Part shown: positions 1-6,934 of the stretch, piece by piece
How positions within the stretch are numbered: position 1 is the stretch's first letter
Layout: each line of letters opens with the position of its first letter
NCBI GenBank assembly: GCA_964522605.1
Contig: CAZFWV010000355.1
Coordinates: forward strand, 1 to 6,986
Length of the DNA stretch: 6,986 nt
Source of the DNA: CAVZLD01 sp964522605
Lineage (GTDB): Bacteria; Planctomycetota; Planctomycetia; Pirellulales; Pirellulaceae
Reading direction: 5' to 3'
Position numbers and translations under genes: made by a program
Notes under the pieces: generated by a model
What the model saw: the letters and a program-made list of their open reading frames with translations, nothing else
The model's database searches: none
What the model was told of the DNA's origin: nothing

Positions 1-2042
1 CGAAAGACATTTTTGCCGGTCATGTGTTGGGGGGTTGGGAGTCCGAATTCGGCCAAAATCGACGGAGCGATGTCGACCAGAGCGGGTTCGCTGGAGCGAA
101 GCGGCCGATTCGAACACAACACGCCAGGAACCTCCAGCGCGTCGGCGCAGTGGTCGGCACTCCATGCGGAATCGTTGTTGAGCAGTACGTCTTCCGTCAA
201 ATCTCCCAGGCATGTTGCCCAGGAGGCGCGATATCCGCTGCAGTAGCCAATGATCAAGTCCGGTGCCAAGGCAGTTGCGTTACCGGAGTAAACTTCGCTG
301 GCACGATACACGCGACGAATCACCTGCCGTCCGTCGTAATCTCGCGTCGCCTCGAGCCGGTTCGTCAATTCGACCAGCAATTCTTCCTGCTCGTCACCGG
401 GTTCGACGACACCGTCTCGTTCACGCCCCTTCAAGTTCAGATACAAGCCGTTGATTCCGAGTCCGTAGGCGAGCGTTTGTGACCAGTCGGCGTTCGTCAG
501 GATCGATGAACAGTCGCTTGGATTCAAATACCCAAAATCACGCAGCCAGGAGTTGAGATTGAATTGTCGGCCGAAGTTGGCGAAACCATGGTCACTCATG
601 ACGATGATCGTTGCACGTGACCCGTATCGATCGTGCAGATCGCCGATTACGGCATCGAGTCTCTGGTACAGTTGCTGGATGTGCGCGAAGTACTGCTTCG
701 CCTGCGGTGCGGTTCGCGTCGGGTGCTGATCGTCGGAGTCCCACCAGAACATGTGCGACTGCAGGTCACTGCTCGAAAAATAGAAAAACAGCAATCCGTC
801 CTCATAGTCGTCGATGGCGTACTCCAACAAGGCCAGGCGTTCTTCCAAGACCATCGTTGCCTGCCGCAAGAATTCGTCGTCGGCGAACACTCCGTTGGAA
901 CGCGCTTTGTGGTCTTCCTGAAACCCTGTCGTCGCGAACAGTCCGAGTTGATCCGAAATATCCTCAACAAATGAACTCGGCTCCGATAACTTCACCGCCG
1001 GGTGGGACGGATCGACGTTGATGGGTGATACGTAGAGCCGGAAGTTCGGCGAGACCTCCTGCAGGTAGAAACGGCAGATCCCGCCCGCATGTTGATTGGG
1101 CAACCAATTGGGAGTCGACAGCGCAAAATCCAGTTTGGTCCAGCGACTCCACTGGCCTTTCCGGAGCAGAATTCGCTGCTCTTGCAGTTCGATCAGCGCC
1201 GCGTCAGCTTGGCGGTCGCGATGAACTTGAAACTCGATCAAGATCGGCCGCGGGTCTTTCAAGAGGCTATCCTCGGGACCGACCAGGGATGCACGGGCGC
1301 AGTCGGATTCGAAGATCAGCTTGGTTCGCTTGCCACCACCTTCTTCGAGTCCTTCCGCCGGAGCGTCTTCGCTGAAGTATTGGTACGTTCCATAGCTCCC
1401 CAGCATGTCCGGCGTTCCCATGCCACTCAGACAACGGTGGTTCCCGTACTGAGAGGGAGATGGCGGATAGTTCGACGGCAGGTCGTAAAAGGTCGAAGGA
1501 ATCCCCGCGGCGTCCAGGTAGTCCCAGAATGGAGTTCCCTGTCGGCGGAGGAGCGTTTCTGGTGGTTGGTGAGAAAATGGCCAGAAGTCGAGCTGCAAAC
1601 GATGGTCGCCGACTTCCCAGTAGCCTTCGCCCGGGATCGTCTCGGCCGCCGAAAAGAAGGGCGCACATGGATCATGCGGATGTCGATGGATGAAGTCAAA
1701 AATTCCGTGCGATCCCGGTCCGGACCCATTGATGAAATTCGCCCAAGCCACCGGACTCTGCGGCGGAATGCTGGTTCCCAGCGTGCTAAAGCCGCCGGAC
1801 GATCGCATCTTCGCTAGATTGGGCAATCGTCCTTGTTGAACCATGCGATCCGTCAGCCGCGGATCCATGCCATCGATGCCGATCACAATCACCTTCTGAC
1901 CAACCGCTTTCGGAATCCGATTCTTGCTACCCAGCCAGTAGGATCCGGCTCCCAAACCAGCCGCGCCGATCGTTCCCGCTGCGACGGAACGTTTCAGAAA
2001 AGTCCTGCGATTCCATTGGTCTCTCGAACGATCGTTCATCAT
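1..2042 (-). CDS. Tat-exported alkaline phosphatase superfamily hydrolase (type I phosphodiesterase/nucleotide pyrophosphatase family), C-terminus cut by window edge
   Basis: The minus-strand frame is open from the ATG at 2042 through position 1, giving 680 codons without a stop. The N-terminus carries a twin-arginine motif (NRRTFLK, residues 11-17) followed by an Ala/Gly-rich hydrophobic stretch to about residue 38, so Tat export is likely. The superfamily metal-site motifs appear in order: GIDGMD (D57), QSPVAW with the candidate nucleophile S96, SSSDLQSHMF with D426 and H430, MSDHGF with D484 and H485, and SADHC with H631. A beta-rich middle region around residues 250-350 ends in YVSPINVDP and matches that of the upstream paralogue. 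The first ATG overlaps the upstream stop (ATGA), which implies translational coupling. The paralogue suggests that only about 20 residues are missing. The fold and metal site are clear. The substrate (phosphodiester, phosphomonoester, phosphonate or sulfate ester) is not readable. An ATG at 2039 is an alternative start. Confidence 0.93.
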   Translation of the reverse strand, partial: MMNDRSRDQWNRRTFLKRSVAAGTIGAAGLGAGSYWLGSKNRIPKAVGQKVIVIGIDGMDPRLTDRMVQQGRLPNLAKMRSSGGFSTLGTSIPPQSPVAWANFINGSGPGSHGIFDFIHRHPHDPCAPFFSAAETIPGEGYWEVGDHRLQLDFWPFSHQPPETLLRRQGTPFWDYLDAAGIPSTFYDLPSNYPPSPSQYGNHRCLSGMGTPDMLGSYGTYQYFSEDAPAEGLEEGGGKRTKLIFESDCARASLVGPEDSLLKDPRPILIEFQVHRDRQADAALIELQEQRILLRKGQWSRWTKLDFALSTPNWLPNQHAGGICRFYLQEVSPNFRLYVSPINVDPSHPAVKLSEPSSFVEDISDQLGLFATTGFQEDHKARSNGVFADDEFLRQATMVLEERLALLEYAIDDYEDGLLFFYFSSSDLQSHMFWWDSDDQHPTRTAPQAKQYFAHIQQLYQRLDAVIGDLHDRYGSRATIIVMSDHGFANFGRQFNLNSWLRDFGYLNPSDCSSILTNADWSQTLAYGLGINGLYLNLKGRERDGVVEPGDEQEELLVELTNRLEATRDYDGRQVIRRVYRASEVYSGNATALAPDLIIGYCSGYRASWATCLGDLTEDVLLNNDSAWSADHCADALEVPGVLCSNRPLRSSEPALVDIAPSILAEFGLPTPQHMTGKNVF

Positions 2043-4183
2043 GCCACCTGATCTGTCTGCGGAGCGGGGCGGTCGAATCCGTGTTCCGAGCGATCGCCAA
2101 CGATCAACTTTCGGCCGTCCATGTAATCCGGCGTATTAATCCCGAATAGGTCGAGAACCGTGGGTCCAATGTCGAGCAATCGCGGAGACTCGGATTCAAT
2201 TCGACGATTGCAGAACAACACTCCGGGAACGACCGAGGGGTCGACGCAATGATCGCCACTCCACGCCTTGACATTGTCGTGAAATATTTCGCGCGTCGTG
2301 CGGCCCACGGCGGCTTCCCACGACACACGATAGCCTCGTTCGTAGCCGACAATCAGATCGGGAGCCTGATCCTTGTACGGGCCGCGGTAGACTTTCGGTG
2401 CCTGATAGACCCGTTTGATGGCCTGCATGCCGTTTCCCGGATCGACTAAAGTCTGCAGGCGTTGTGCGATTTCGGACCGCAGTTGCTCGGCTTCGCCATT
2501 TGCATCGACGATGCCCTGAGAGAATCGGTCTTTCGTGTTCAAGAAGATCCCTGTCAAGCCGATGGCGAATGCGCGCGTCTGCGACCAATCCACCGCGGTC
2601 AGGTGTTCATCGTGGCGTCGGGCATCGTCCACTTTCAGATACCCGTTCTGTTCCAACCACCGATTCAAATCGATTCCCCGCCGAAACGTGTTGAAACCAT
2701 GGTCCGAAAGAACCATCAGCAGCGTGTGGGGATCATTACAGCGAGCCATCGTGCGACCGACGACGTCATCCATGCGCTGATAGAGTTGCTCGATAATCTT
2801 CAGACGGTCAGGCGGAACTTCCTTAGGACGTGCTGGATGCGCGTCATCCAGGTATCGCCAGAACATATGCTGCATGCGGTCGGTTCCATCAAACACGCAG
2901 ACGCATAAGCCGCGTGGAACCTTATCCAATGCGTCGAAGAACATAGCTTCCCGTTCGCGATCGGTATCCTGACACTGCTGCAAGAAGTGTTCGTCACTCA
3001 GCACGTGTTCGTTCAGACCCCAGGTGTCTTCGGCCAAGCCAAGCGTGGCGAACGGTCCCTGTCGTTTGGCCAGGTAGATCGGATAGACCGCGGGATAGCC
3101 AATGGCCATTGCCGGATTCTCGGGGTCGATATTGACGGGCGTCACGTAGAGTTCGAAGACAGGTTCCGCGCTACGCAACAAGAAACGGCAAACACCGTGG
3201 ATCTTCTTGCCCCATCCGGCGCGAAAATGGACCTGAACCCAGTCGGTGTATTCGCCTCGCCGGAGCAGATACTTCGATCCGTTGATTCGAAGAACCGCGT
3301 TGTCAGGTCCCTGAAGTGTAATGAGCATCGGCAGTTTCAGTGGTTCCTGATCCGCAGAACGAGGATTCTGCGGTCCGATCAAATCCGCCTGCACTGTGTT
3401 CCCGACACGCTGCACATAATGGACTTCGCCGCCGGTCTTTTCCCCATCTTCCGGCGGTTGGCTCGTGTATTGCGAAAAGACGCCTTGCGTACCCCGCAGA
3501 TCCGGGACGCACATGGCCGACAGTTGCACGCCGTGAAGTTTCTCCGGCGGGAACGTAATCGGAACGCGGATAATGGAATTGAAGATCCCGTAATCGCTCA
3601 GAATACTCCAGAAAGGTCGGCTCTTGCGCAGCAGTCGCACATCGGCTTTTCCCAGCGAGAGTGAAAACCTTCCCCATCGCAAGGTTCGCCGGGGCGGTCG
3701 GATTTCGACCGAACTCAACTTCGGTTGGTAGCTACGCGGATCGGGAATCAGGAAGTCAAAAATGTTGTGCTTGCCCGGATTCACTCCCGTCTGAAACGAC
3801 GACCAAGCCACGGGCGAGATCGGCGGCAACGTGCTGCCCAGCGGTTTGAAGCAGCCTTGCGCGCGCAAAGCTTCCAGATGGGGCAGCTTGCCCTGACCAA
3901 GCATCGTCTCTGTCAATCCGTAGTCGAGTCCATCCAGACCCAGGATCACAACACGCTTGACGCGACTTTTCGCGGGTGGCTTGCGGCGGAACAACAGACG
4001 AAGCAGAAAACGAAACGGCCAGGCCAAGACCATGACTACTGCAGAGAACACCGCAGCAAAGACAGCCAGAAAGGAACCTGCCAGGGCGAATCCCGCTCCG
4101 GGCCCGATATACGCACTCGCCGGACTTGGGATCAGCACGACCAGCAGGATGGCCAGCACAAGGTATCGATGCGAGTTCTTCAT
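2039..4183 (-). CDS. Envelope-anchored alkaline phosphatase superfamily hydrolase (type I phosphodiesterase/nucleotide pyrophosphatase family)
   Basis: This 714-residue protein starts at ATG 4183. Residues 1-24 form a Sec-type signal (KNSHR n-region, hydrophobic core, SPASA before Y25), followed by YIGPGAG (25-31) and a second hydrophobic stretch (about 32-65) ending in a basic patch, so it is probably membrane-anchored with its catalytic domain outside the cytoplasm. Superfamily motifs follow in order: GLDGLD (D84), ISPVAW (candidate nucleophile S123), DGTDRMQHMF (D435, H439), LSDHGF (D494, H495) and GDHC (H645). All expected metal ligands are present, so activity is likely. A middle domain (about 280-365, ending YVTPVNIDP) is shared with the downstream paralogue. 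The stop TGA overlaps the downstream ATG. No strong Shine-Dalgarno precedes the start (only GGA about 8 nt upstream), so initiation may be weak or leaderless-like. The family assignment is firm; the substrate is unknown. Confidence 0.94.
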   Translation of the reverse strand: MKNSHRYLVLAILLVVLIPSPASAYIGPGAGFALAGSFLAVFAAVFSAVVMVLAWPFRFLLRLLFRRKPPAKSRVKRVVILGLDGLDYGLTETMLGQGKLPHLEALRAQGCFKPLGSTLPPISPVAWSSFQTGVNPGKHNIFDFLIPDPRSYQPKLSSVEIRPPRRTLRWGRFSLSLGKADVRLLRKSRPFWSILSDYGIFNSIIRVPITFPPEKLHGVQLSAMCVPDLRGTQGVFSQYTSQPPEDGEKTGGEVHYVQRVGNTVQADLIGPQNPRSADQEPLKLPMLITLQGPDNAVLRINGSKYLLRRGEYTDWVQVHFRAGWGKKIHGVCRFLLRSAEPVFELYVTPVNIDPENPAMAIGYPAVYPIYLAKRQGPFATLGLAEDTWGLNEHVLSDEHFLQQCQDTDREREAMFFDALDKVPRGLCVCVFDGTDRMQHMFWRYLDDAHPARPKEVPPDRLKIIEQLYQRMDDVVGRTMARCNDPHTLLMVLSDHGFNTFRRGIDLNRWLEQNGYLKVDDARRHDEHLTAVDWSQTRAFAIGLTGIFLNTKDRFSQGIVDANGEAEQLRSEIAQRLQTLVDPGNGMQAIKRVYQAPKVYRGPYKDQAPDLIVGYERGYRVSWEAAVGRTTREIFHDNVKAWSGDHCVDPSVVPGVLFCNRRIESESPRLLDIGPTVLDLFGINTPDYMDGRKLIVGDRSEHGFDRPAPQTDQVA
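2044..2049 (-). promoter_or_regulatory. Shine-Dalgarno-like site for the Tat-exported hydrolase
   Basis: The minus strand reads AGGTGG just before ATGATG. The AGG core lies 4 nt from the first ATG (2042) and 7 nt from the second (2039). Spacing therefore favours the second ATG slightly, while the ATGA overlap favours the first. The two choices differ by one residue only. The site lies inside the last codons of the upstream gene, as expected for a coupled pair. Confidence 0.5.
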
Positions 4184-4348
4184 GAGTTGTCCATGCCGAG
4201 TCGTGAATGGTCACATTGCCAGTGAAAGCACGCAGTTAGCAACTGTTCGGGATCCATTCCGATCCACCGTCGCTGCAATACCTTCAGCGGCCGGATCCGT
4301 CCCTGCAAACTCGGTGTCAAAAAGGGCGAAACGCAGAGCTCGCAGAGT
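4184..4348. other. Intergenic 5' region of the hydrolase operon, no gene seen
   Basis: This stretch lies between the hydrolase start and the compound palindrome. It would form most of the leader if transcription starts near the sigma-54-like site at 4398-4412. I see no convincing reading frame, riboswitch or terminator. A short CGCAGAG motif occurs twice (4332-4338 and 4341-4347). A minimal four-codon ATG frame at 4194 ends in a TGA that overlaps the hydrolase start codon; it has no recognised RBS and may be chance. Confidence 0.4.
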
Positions 4349-4397
4349 CGCAGTGCAGCCTTCGGCCGCAACCAAAGGGCGTACTACCGCGCTCGTC

Positions 4398-4412
4398 GCA
4401 ATCGGTGTGCCA
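4398..4412 (-). promoter_or_regulatory. Sigma-54-like -24/-12 promoter match upstream of the hydrolase pair
   Basis: The minus strand reads TGGCAC, then five bases (ACCGA), then TTGC, which matches the RpoN core pattern TGGCAC-N5-TTGC exactly. It points towards the hydrolase operon, whose first start codon lies about 215 nt downstream, so a leader of about 200 nt would result. The TGGCAC half belongs to the palindromic repeat arm, so only TTGC and its spacing add independent support. No activator site was recognised. Treat this as a candidate. Confidence 0.3.
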
Positions 4413-4471
4413 CTGGCTTTGCCAGTGTCCTCTTGAGTCGAGGAAAAGCACTGGCAAAGCCAGTGGCACAC
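4405..4471. repeat. REP/BIME-like nested palindrome
   Basis: Two perfect 23-bp inverted arms occupy 4405-4427 and 4449-4471. Each arm is itself a small hairpin: CACTGGC-TTT-GCCAGTG at 4411-4427, and CACTGGC-AAA-GCCAGTG at 4449-4465. The spacer holds a further 5-bp stem (TCCTC 4428-4432 with GAGGA 4440-4444, 7-nt loop), separated from the right arm by AAAG. Two inverted units, each containing a palindrome, are the architecture of bacterial interspersed REP pairs, which are often moved by Y1/TnpA-REP (RAYT) transposases. No transposase is in the window. There is no T-run on either side, so it is not a canonical intrinsic terminator, though it could impede transcription or RNA decay. Confidence 0.8.
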
Positions 4472-4562
4472 AGTACAGTTGCCGCCGAAGGCTGCGCTGT
4501 GCATCAAAATGCCAACAGTCAGACCAGGTAGAAACACAACTCAACCCTGCCGCATAGTAGAA

Positions 4563-4614
4563 TTCGCTTGCCCCAACACGAGACTCACCGTTAGCAGTGC
4601 AGAGGGCCGCAGAG
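4563..4614 (+). repeat. 52-bp inverted repeat, copy next to the 3' end of the arylsulfotransferase-like gene
   Basis: This stretch begins TTCGCTTGCCCC and ends GGCCGCAGAG. It matches the reverse complement of 6935-6986 at 49 of 52 positions, counted by eye; the last 32 bases are identical. It lies about 40 bp beyond the stop codon of the propeller gene. It contains no T-run and no strong internal hairpin. Its nature (dispersed intergenic repeat or element end) is unknown. Confidence 0.8.
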
Positions 4615-4656
4615 AGCGAACCACCGCCGATTGTCTTGGAATCTCGAAGAGTGACA

Positions 4657-6810
4657 CTAGTTTGTCTCTTCAGTTTGGTTACGATCTTCTTCCTGTCGTT
4701 CTTCGAGCGTCTTGCCGGGAACTAATTCTTTGCCGGCGAAGGCGGCGTAGTCGGTCGCATAACGATAGGTGCGGAAGATCCCACCGGGTCCACCTGGTCC
4801 ACCCGGAGGTCCGCCGGGCCCGCCCGGTCCACCGGGGCCGAATGGGGGTCGGCCTCCGGGTCCGCCGGGCGGGCCGCGAAATCCGTCTCGGCCACGCGGA
4901 GGCCCTTGACCGGGCGGTCCGAAACCGGGAGGACCAAACCCTCGAGGCCCAGCATCGGGAGGTCCACCACCCGGCGGCGGACCGAATCCAAACGGGCCTC
5001 CGCGCGTCAGACCATCCCGCATCTCCTGAAGTCTTTGGTCTTGATCATCGGTCAAGAGTTCAGCCAGCGTCTGGTCTGCCTCGGTTTGAAGTTCTGCCAA
5101 AGCTGATTTCTGATTGGCATCGAGTTGTAATTGTTCTTGGACAAAAGATGGCACAATGTCGCCCAGCCGCGGCGGACCTCCGGCACCGAAGCCCGCTGGG
5201 CCACCGAAGGCAAATCGCATCGGCTCGCGCAGCTTCTTCCGCTGCTCTTCGTTCAGCAGTGAATCCAATCGCTTTCCAAGGCCATCTTGAAATTCATTGA
5301 GCTTGTGTCTTTGTTCCTCCTTCAGACCGAGCATGTCCTGCAAGAACCACGGCAGGATCTGACCCGGCGCTGGGGGACCTCCGGGCCCACCACCACCGGG
5401 CGGAACACCACCGACGGCCGGGAGCGTGTATTTCCAGACGACTTCCTGTTCGGATGTGACTTCAAACAGAATGCCGTTCATCCCGGAGCAGACCAGCGTG
5501 TTTCCGTTCGGCAGACGCTGTGCCCCCGAGATCAGCATGGAAAAAAACTCGGGCTTGTTGGCTGCGGTATAACTCCACGTGGCACGGTCCGGTCCGTAAG
5601 GCAAGCCCGGCTTGCGCGCGTACTGACCTTCGGAATCCACCGGCAAAACAATCTCATCGACGGAGGAATAAGAACCGTCGGGCCGCTGGGATCCGTTGTT
5701 GAACACGAGCAGATGACCGGCACCCGCATAGCCTTCGGGAATCCAATGTGCATCATGTTGGGCAAAAAGTCGTTGATCGGCGTTCGTGCCGCTCCGATAG
5801 GCGCGGGGATTTCCCCAGCGGTAGAGTAGGTCGCCGCCTTTTCCACTGCGGCCTCCCGTGTGACCTGCTGCCTCGGCCGTGGTCGTGCTGTGGTCAATGA
5901 TCCAGATTTCGCTGAACGAGTGGACACTCACCACAATCTGATCGAATTCCGGATGGTATGCCACCGAGTTGAAGTGGGTCCAATCGGGGCCGCCGCGGCC
6001 GGGACGAGGATTGTTTGTCGTCGCCCCGACGTAACCGATCGAGCGCAATTTGTCTGCGCCGTCCGGATCGGCGGCGATCGGTGCGACAACGTCCTGACCA
6101 AAGTTGATGTCGACCAGTTCGGGGTGCGCAGTGACACGGCCGTAATTCGCTTTCGATCGATCTCGGTCTTGAATTAAATGATCCCAGGCATGCCACTCCC
6201 AGACGATTTCTCCCGTCGTCTTTCCGGTGGGTTTGACTTCAATGATCGAGTCGGCCAGAAGGTGACCGCTTTCGACGGATGAGGGCACGCGCCCCGCCGC
6301 AATGGCTTCCTCCGCAGTCTTCCGGTCCGAGACAATCATCAGCACGTTGCCGTTGGGCAGAGGAGCAATATCGTGATGCGGGATCTGCCTCTCGTTCAGC
6401 AGAGTGAAGTCCCAGACAACTTCTCCGTCCCACGTAAATCGTTGAATCCGACCGCCGGAACCTGGCCCGCCCCCGAATCGCATCGTATCGCCACCCAGCG
6501 ACGCGGGCCGGAGCAAATCGCCGTTTTCCAATAAGTACGCGCACAGCGCGGGAGGTTGTTCTGCCTGCCACTCGTGAACAATTCGACCCTGCATGTCGAG
6601 CAGAAAAGTCGTATTCGACATCATGGGCGAGACCAGCGTGTATCCCGGGAATGACTCCGGTGTATTGATCGACAGCCCTGGTTTTTCACCCATCGGCTGG
6701 GCTACAACACGATTGGTTTCGGTCGGTGAAACCAGCATGACGGCGGCTAGCAAGGAGACGACTCGCCAGCGCCCGATCACAACCCGGTGGTCTCGAATCA
6801 AGATCCCCAT
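4657..6810 (-). CDS. Secreted arylsulfotransferase-like beta-propeller with inserted Spy/LTXXQ-like repeats and Gly/Pro-rich tract
   Basis: I choose ATG 6810 (717 residues) because an AAGGA lies 8 nt upstream; the longer GTG frame from 6873 lacks an RBS and would bury the signal peptide. Residues 1-37 form a Sec signal (Arg-rich n-region, VVSLLAAVMLV core, VVA before Q38). The body resembles arylsulfotransferase (ASST)-type propellers: FPGYTLVSP (about 54-62), GRIVHEWQ, IPHHDIAPLPNGNVLMI (about 143-159), GEIVWEWHAWDHL (200-212), WTHFNSVAYHP (277-287), QHDAHWIPE (351-359) and QRLPNGNTLVCSG (431-443). Conserved His residues (HHD, HFN, HDAH) could serve sulfuryl transfer, by analogy with characterised ASST, but activity is inferred. 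After EVVWKYT (456-462) the propeller is interrupted by about 215 residues (two Spy-like modules, then a Gly/Pro tract) before FRTYRYATDYAAFAGKELVPG (679-699) completes it. The last ~18 residues are highly charged. It could also be a structural or binding propeller. Confidence 0.88.
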   Translation of the reverse strand: MGILIRDHRVVIGRWRVVSLLAAVMLVSPTETNRVVAQPMGEKPGLSINTPESFPGYTLVSPMMSNTTFLLDMQGRIVHEWQAEQPPALCAYLLENGDLLRPASLGGDTMRFGGGPGSGGRIQRFTWDGEVVWDFTLLNERQIPHHDIAPLPNGNVLMIVSDRKTAEEAIAAGRVPSSVESGHLLADSIIEVKPTGKTTGEIVWEWHAWDHLIQDRDRSKANYGRVTAHPELVDINFGQDVVAPIAADPDGADKLRSIGYVGATTNNPRPGRGGPDWTHFNSVAYHPEFDQIVVSVHSFSEIWIIDHSTTTAEAAGHTGGRSGKGGDLLYRWGNPRAYRSGTNADQRLFAQHDAHWIPEGYAGAGHLLVFNNGSQRPDGSYSSVDEIVLPVDSEGQYARKPGLPYGPDRATWSYTAANKPEFFSMLISGAQRLPNGNTLVCSGMNGILFEVTSEQEVVWKYTLPAVGGVPPGGGGPGGPPAPGQILPWFLQDMLGLKEEQRHKLNEFQDGLGKRLDSLLNEEQRKKLREPMRFAFGGPAGFGAGGPPRLGDIVPSFVQEQLQLDANQKSALAELQTEADQTLAELLTDDQDQRLQEMRDGLTRGGPFGFGPPPGGGPPDAGPRGFGPPGFGPPGQGPPRGRDGFRGPPGGPGGRPPFGPGGPGGPGGPPGGPGGPGGIFRTYRYATDYAAFAGKELVPGKTLEERQEEDRNQTEETN
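4780..5013 (-). repeat. Gly/Pro-rich low-complexity tract with collagen-like G-X-Y triplets
   Basis: Residues about 600-677 of the propeller protein are nearly all Gly, Pro, Phe and Arg. The first part uses GFGPP-type pentads. The second part (about 646-677) falls into Gly-X-Y triplets with a single break (PPF): GPP, GGP, GGR, then GPG and GGP units. The DNA is correspondingly rich in CCG/GGC repeats, so its length may vary between strains through slippage. It could be a flexible or extended linker; a true triple helix is not shown. Confidence 0.75.
5020..5358 (-). repeat. Two tandem Spy/CpxP (LTXXQ)-like modules within the propeller protein
   Basis: Residues 485-530 and 551-597 of the propeller protein align by eye. 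Each begins ILPWFLQ or IVPSFVQ, continues L-L-x-x-x-Q-x-x-x-L and then L-x-x-LL-x-x-x-Q-x-x-x-L-x-E. Each is followed by a Gly/Phe/Pro-rich linker, giving a repeat period of about 67 residues. The spacing of Leu and Gln recalls the helical LTXXQ motif of periplasmic Spy/CpxP proteins. The placement in that family is by pattern only and the role is unknown. Confidence 0.65.
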
Positions 6811-6934
6811 ATCGATTTTCCTTGGAGTGCCAATGGTACATGTTTCAGTGGAACGTCGCTCAACCTGACCCACATCGATGATTCGCGATCAATCACTCAC
6901 CGCGTTTTCCTCCCAAATCCATTCTCTAAGTCTC
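6811..6934. other. Upstream region of the propeller gene
   Basis: This is the leader or promoter region between the 52-bp repeat and the start codon. On the minus strand an AGGAG followed 9 nt later by ATG opens a nine-codon frame ending in TGA, and a GGAGG precedes another very short GTG frame. Either could be a leader peptide or chance. I cannot assign a confident -35/-10 pair. Confidence 0.35.
6819..6823 (-). promoter_or_regulatory. Shine-Dalgarno site that sets the start of the propeller gene
   Basis: The minus strand reads AAGGA, 8 nt before the ATG at 6810. It is the strongest ribosome-binding match near any candidate start of this frame and agrees with a signal peptide beginning at that ATG. 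Confidence 0.7.

Larger units (their letters stand above)
4349..4501. repeat. Outer inverted arms enclosing the REP-like palindrome
   Basis: Positions 4349-4372 pair with 4478-4501 over 24 bp with three non-Watson-Crick positions, two of which would be G-U in RNA. The core is GCAGCCTTCGGC on the left and GCCGAAGGCTGC on the right. The right gap to the inner hairpin is only 6 nt (4472-4477) and the left gap is 32 nt (4373-4404). The whole region therefore forms a two-tier cruciform or stem in either strand. It may be part of the same repeat element or an older insertion into an existing palindrome. Confidence 0.7.

Noticed and set aside
1089..1817. Plus-strand open frame of 242 codons
   Set aside because: It lies entirely antisense to the Tat-exported hydrolase, whose catalytic motifs are intact. 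No RBS or recognisable domain is seen.
2987..3664. Plus-strand open frame of 225 codons
   Set aside because: It is antisense to the anchored hydrolase and is explained as a shadow of a GC-rich coding strand.
4180..4371. Minus-strand 63-codon frame that overlaps the hydrolase start by ATGA
   Set aside because: It would begin with TTG inside the outer inverted-repeat arm, has no RBS, and its translation comes from repeat sequence. The ATGA overlap is probably chance.
4405..4471. Intrinsic terminator for the propeller gene
   Set aside because: The stem is strong, but no T-run follows on the minus strand (the next bases are CGATTGCGACG), and it lies nearly 190 bp past the stop codon.
4405..4614. 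CRISPR array
   Set aside because: The repeats are inverted pairs rather than regularly spaced direct repeats, and there are no cas genes.
4563..4614. tRNA or small RNA gene
   Set aside because: No cloverleaf, T-loop motif or strong internal hairpin was found.
4479..5300. Long plus-strand open frame of 273 codons
   Set aside because: It runs antisense to the propeller gene, and its Arg/His/Pro-rich translation reflects the Gly/Pro-coding repeat on the other strand. It begins inside the palindromic repeat and shows no domain.
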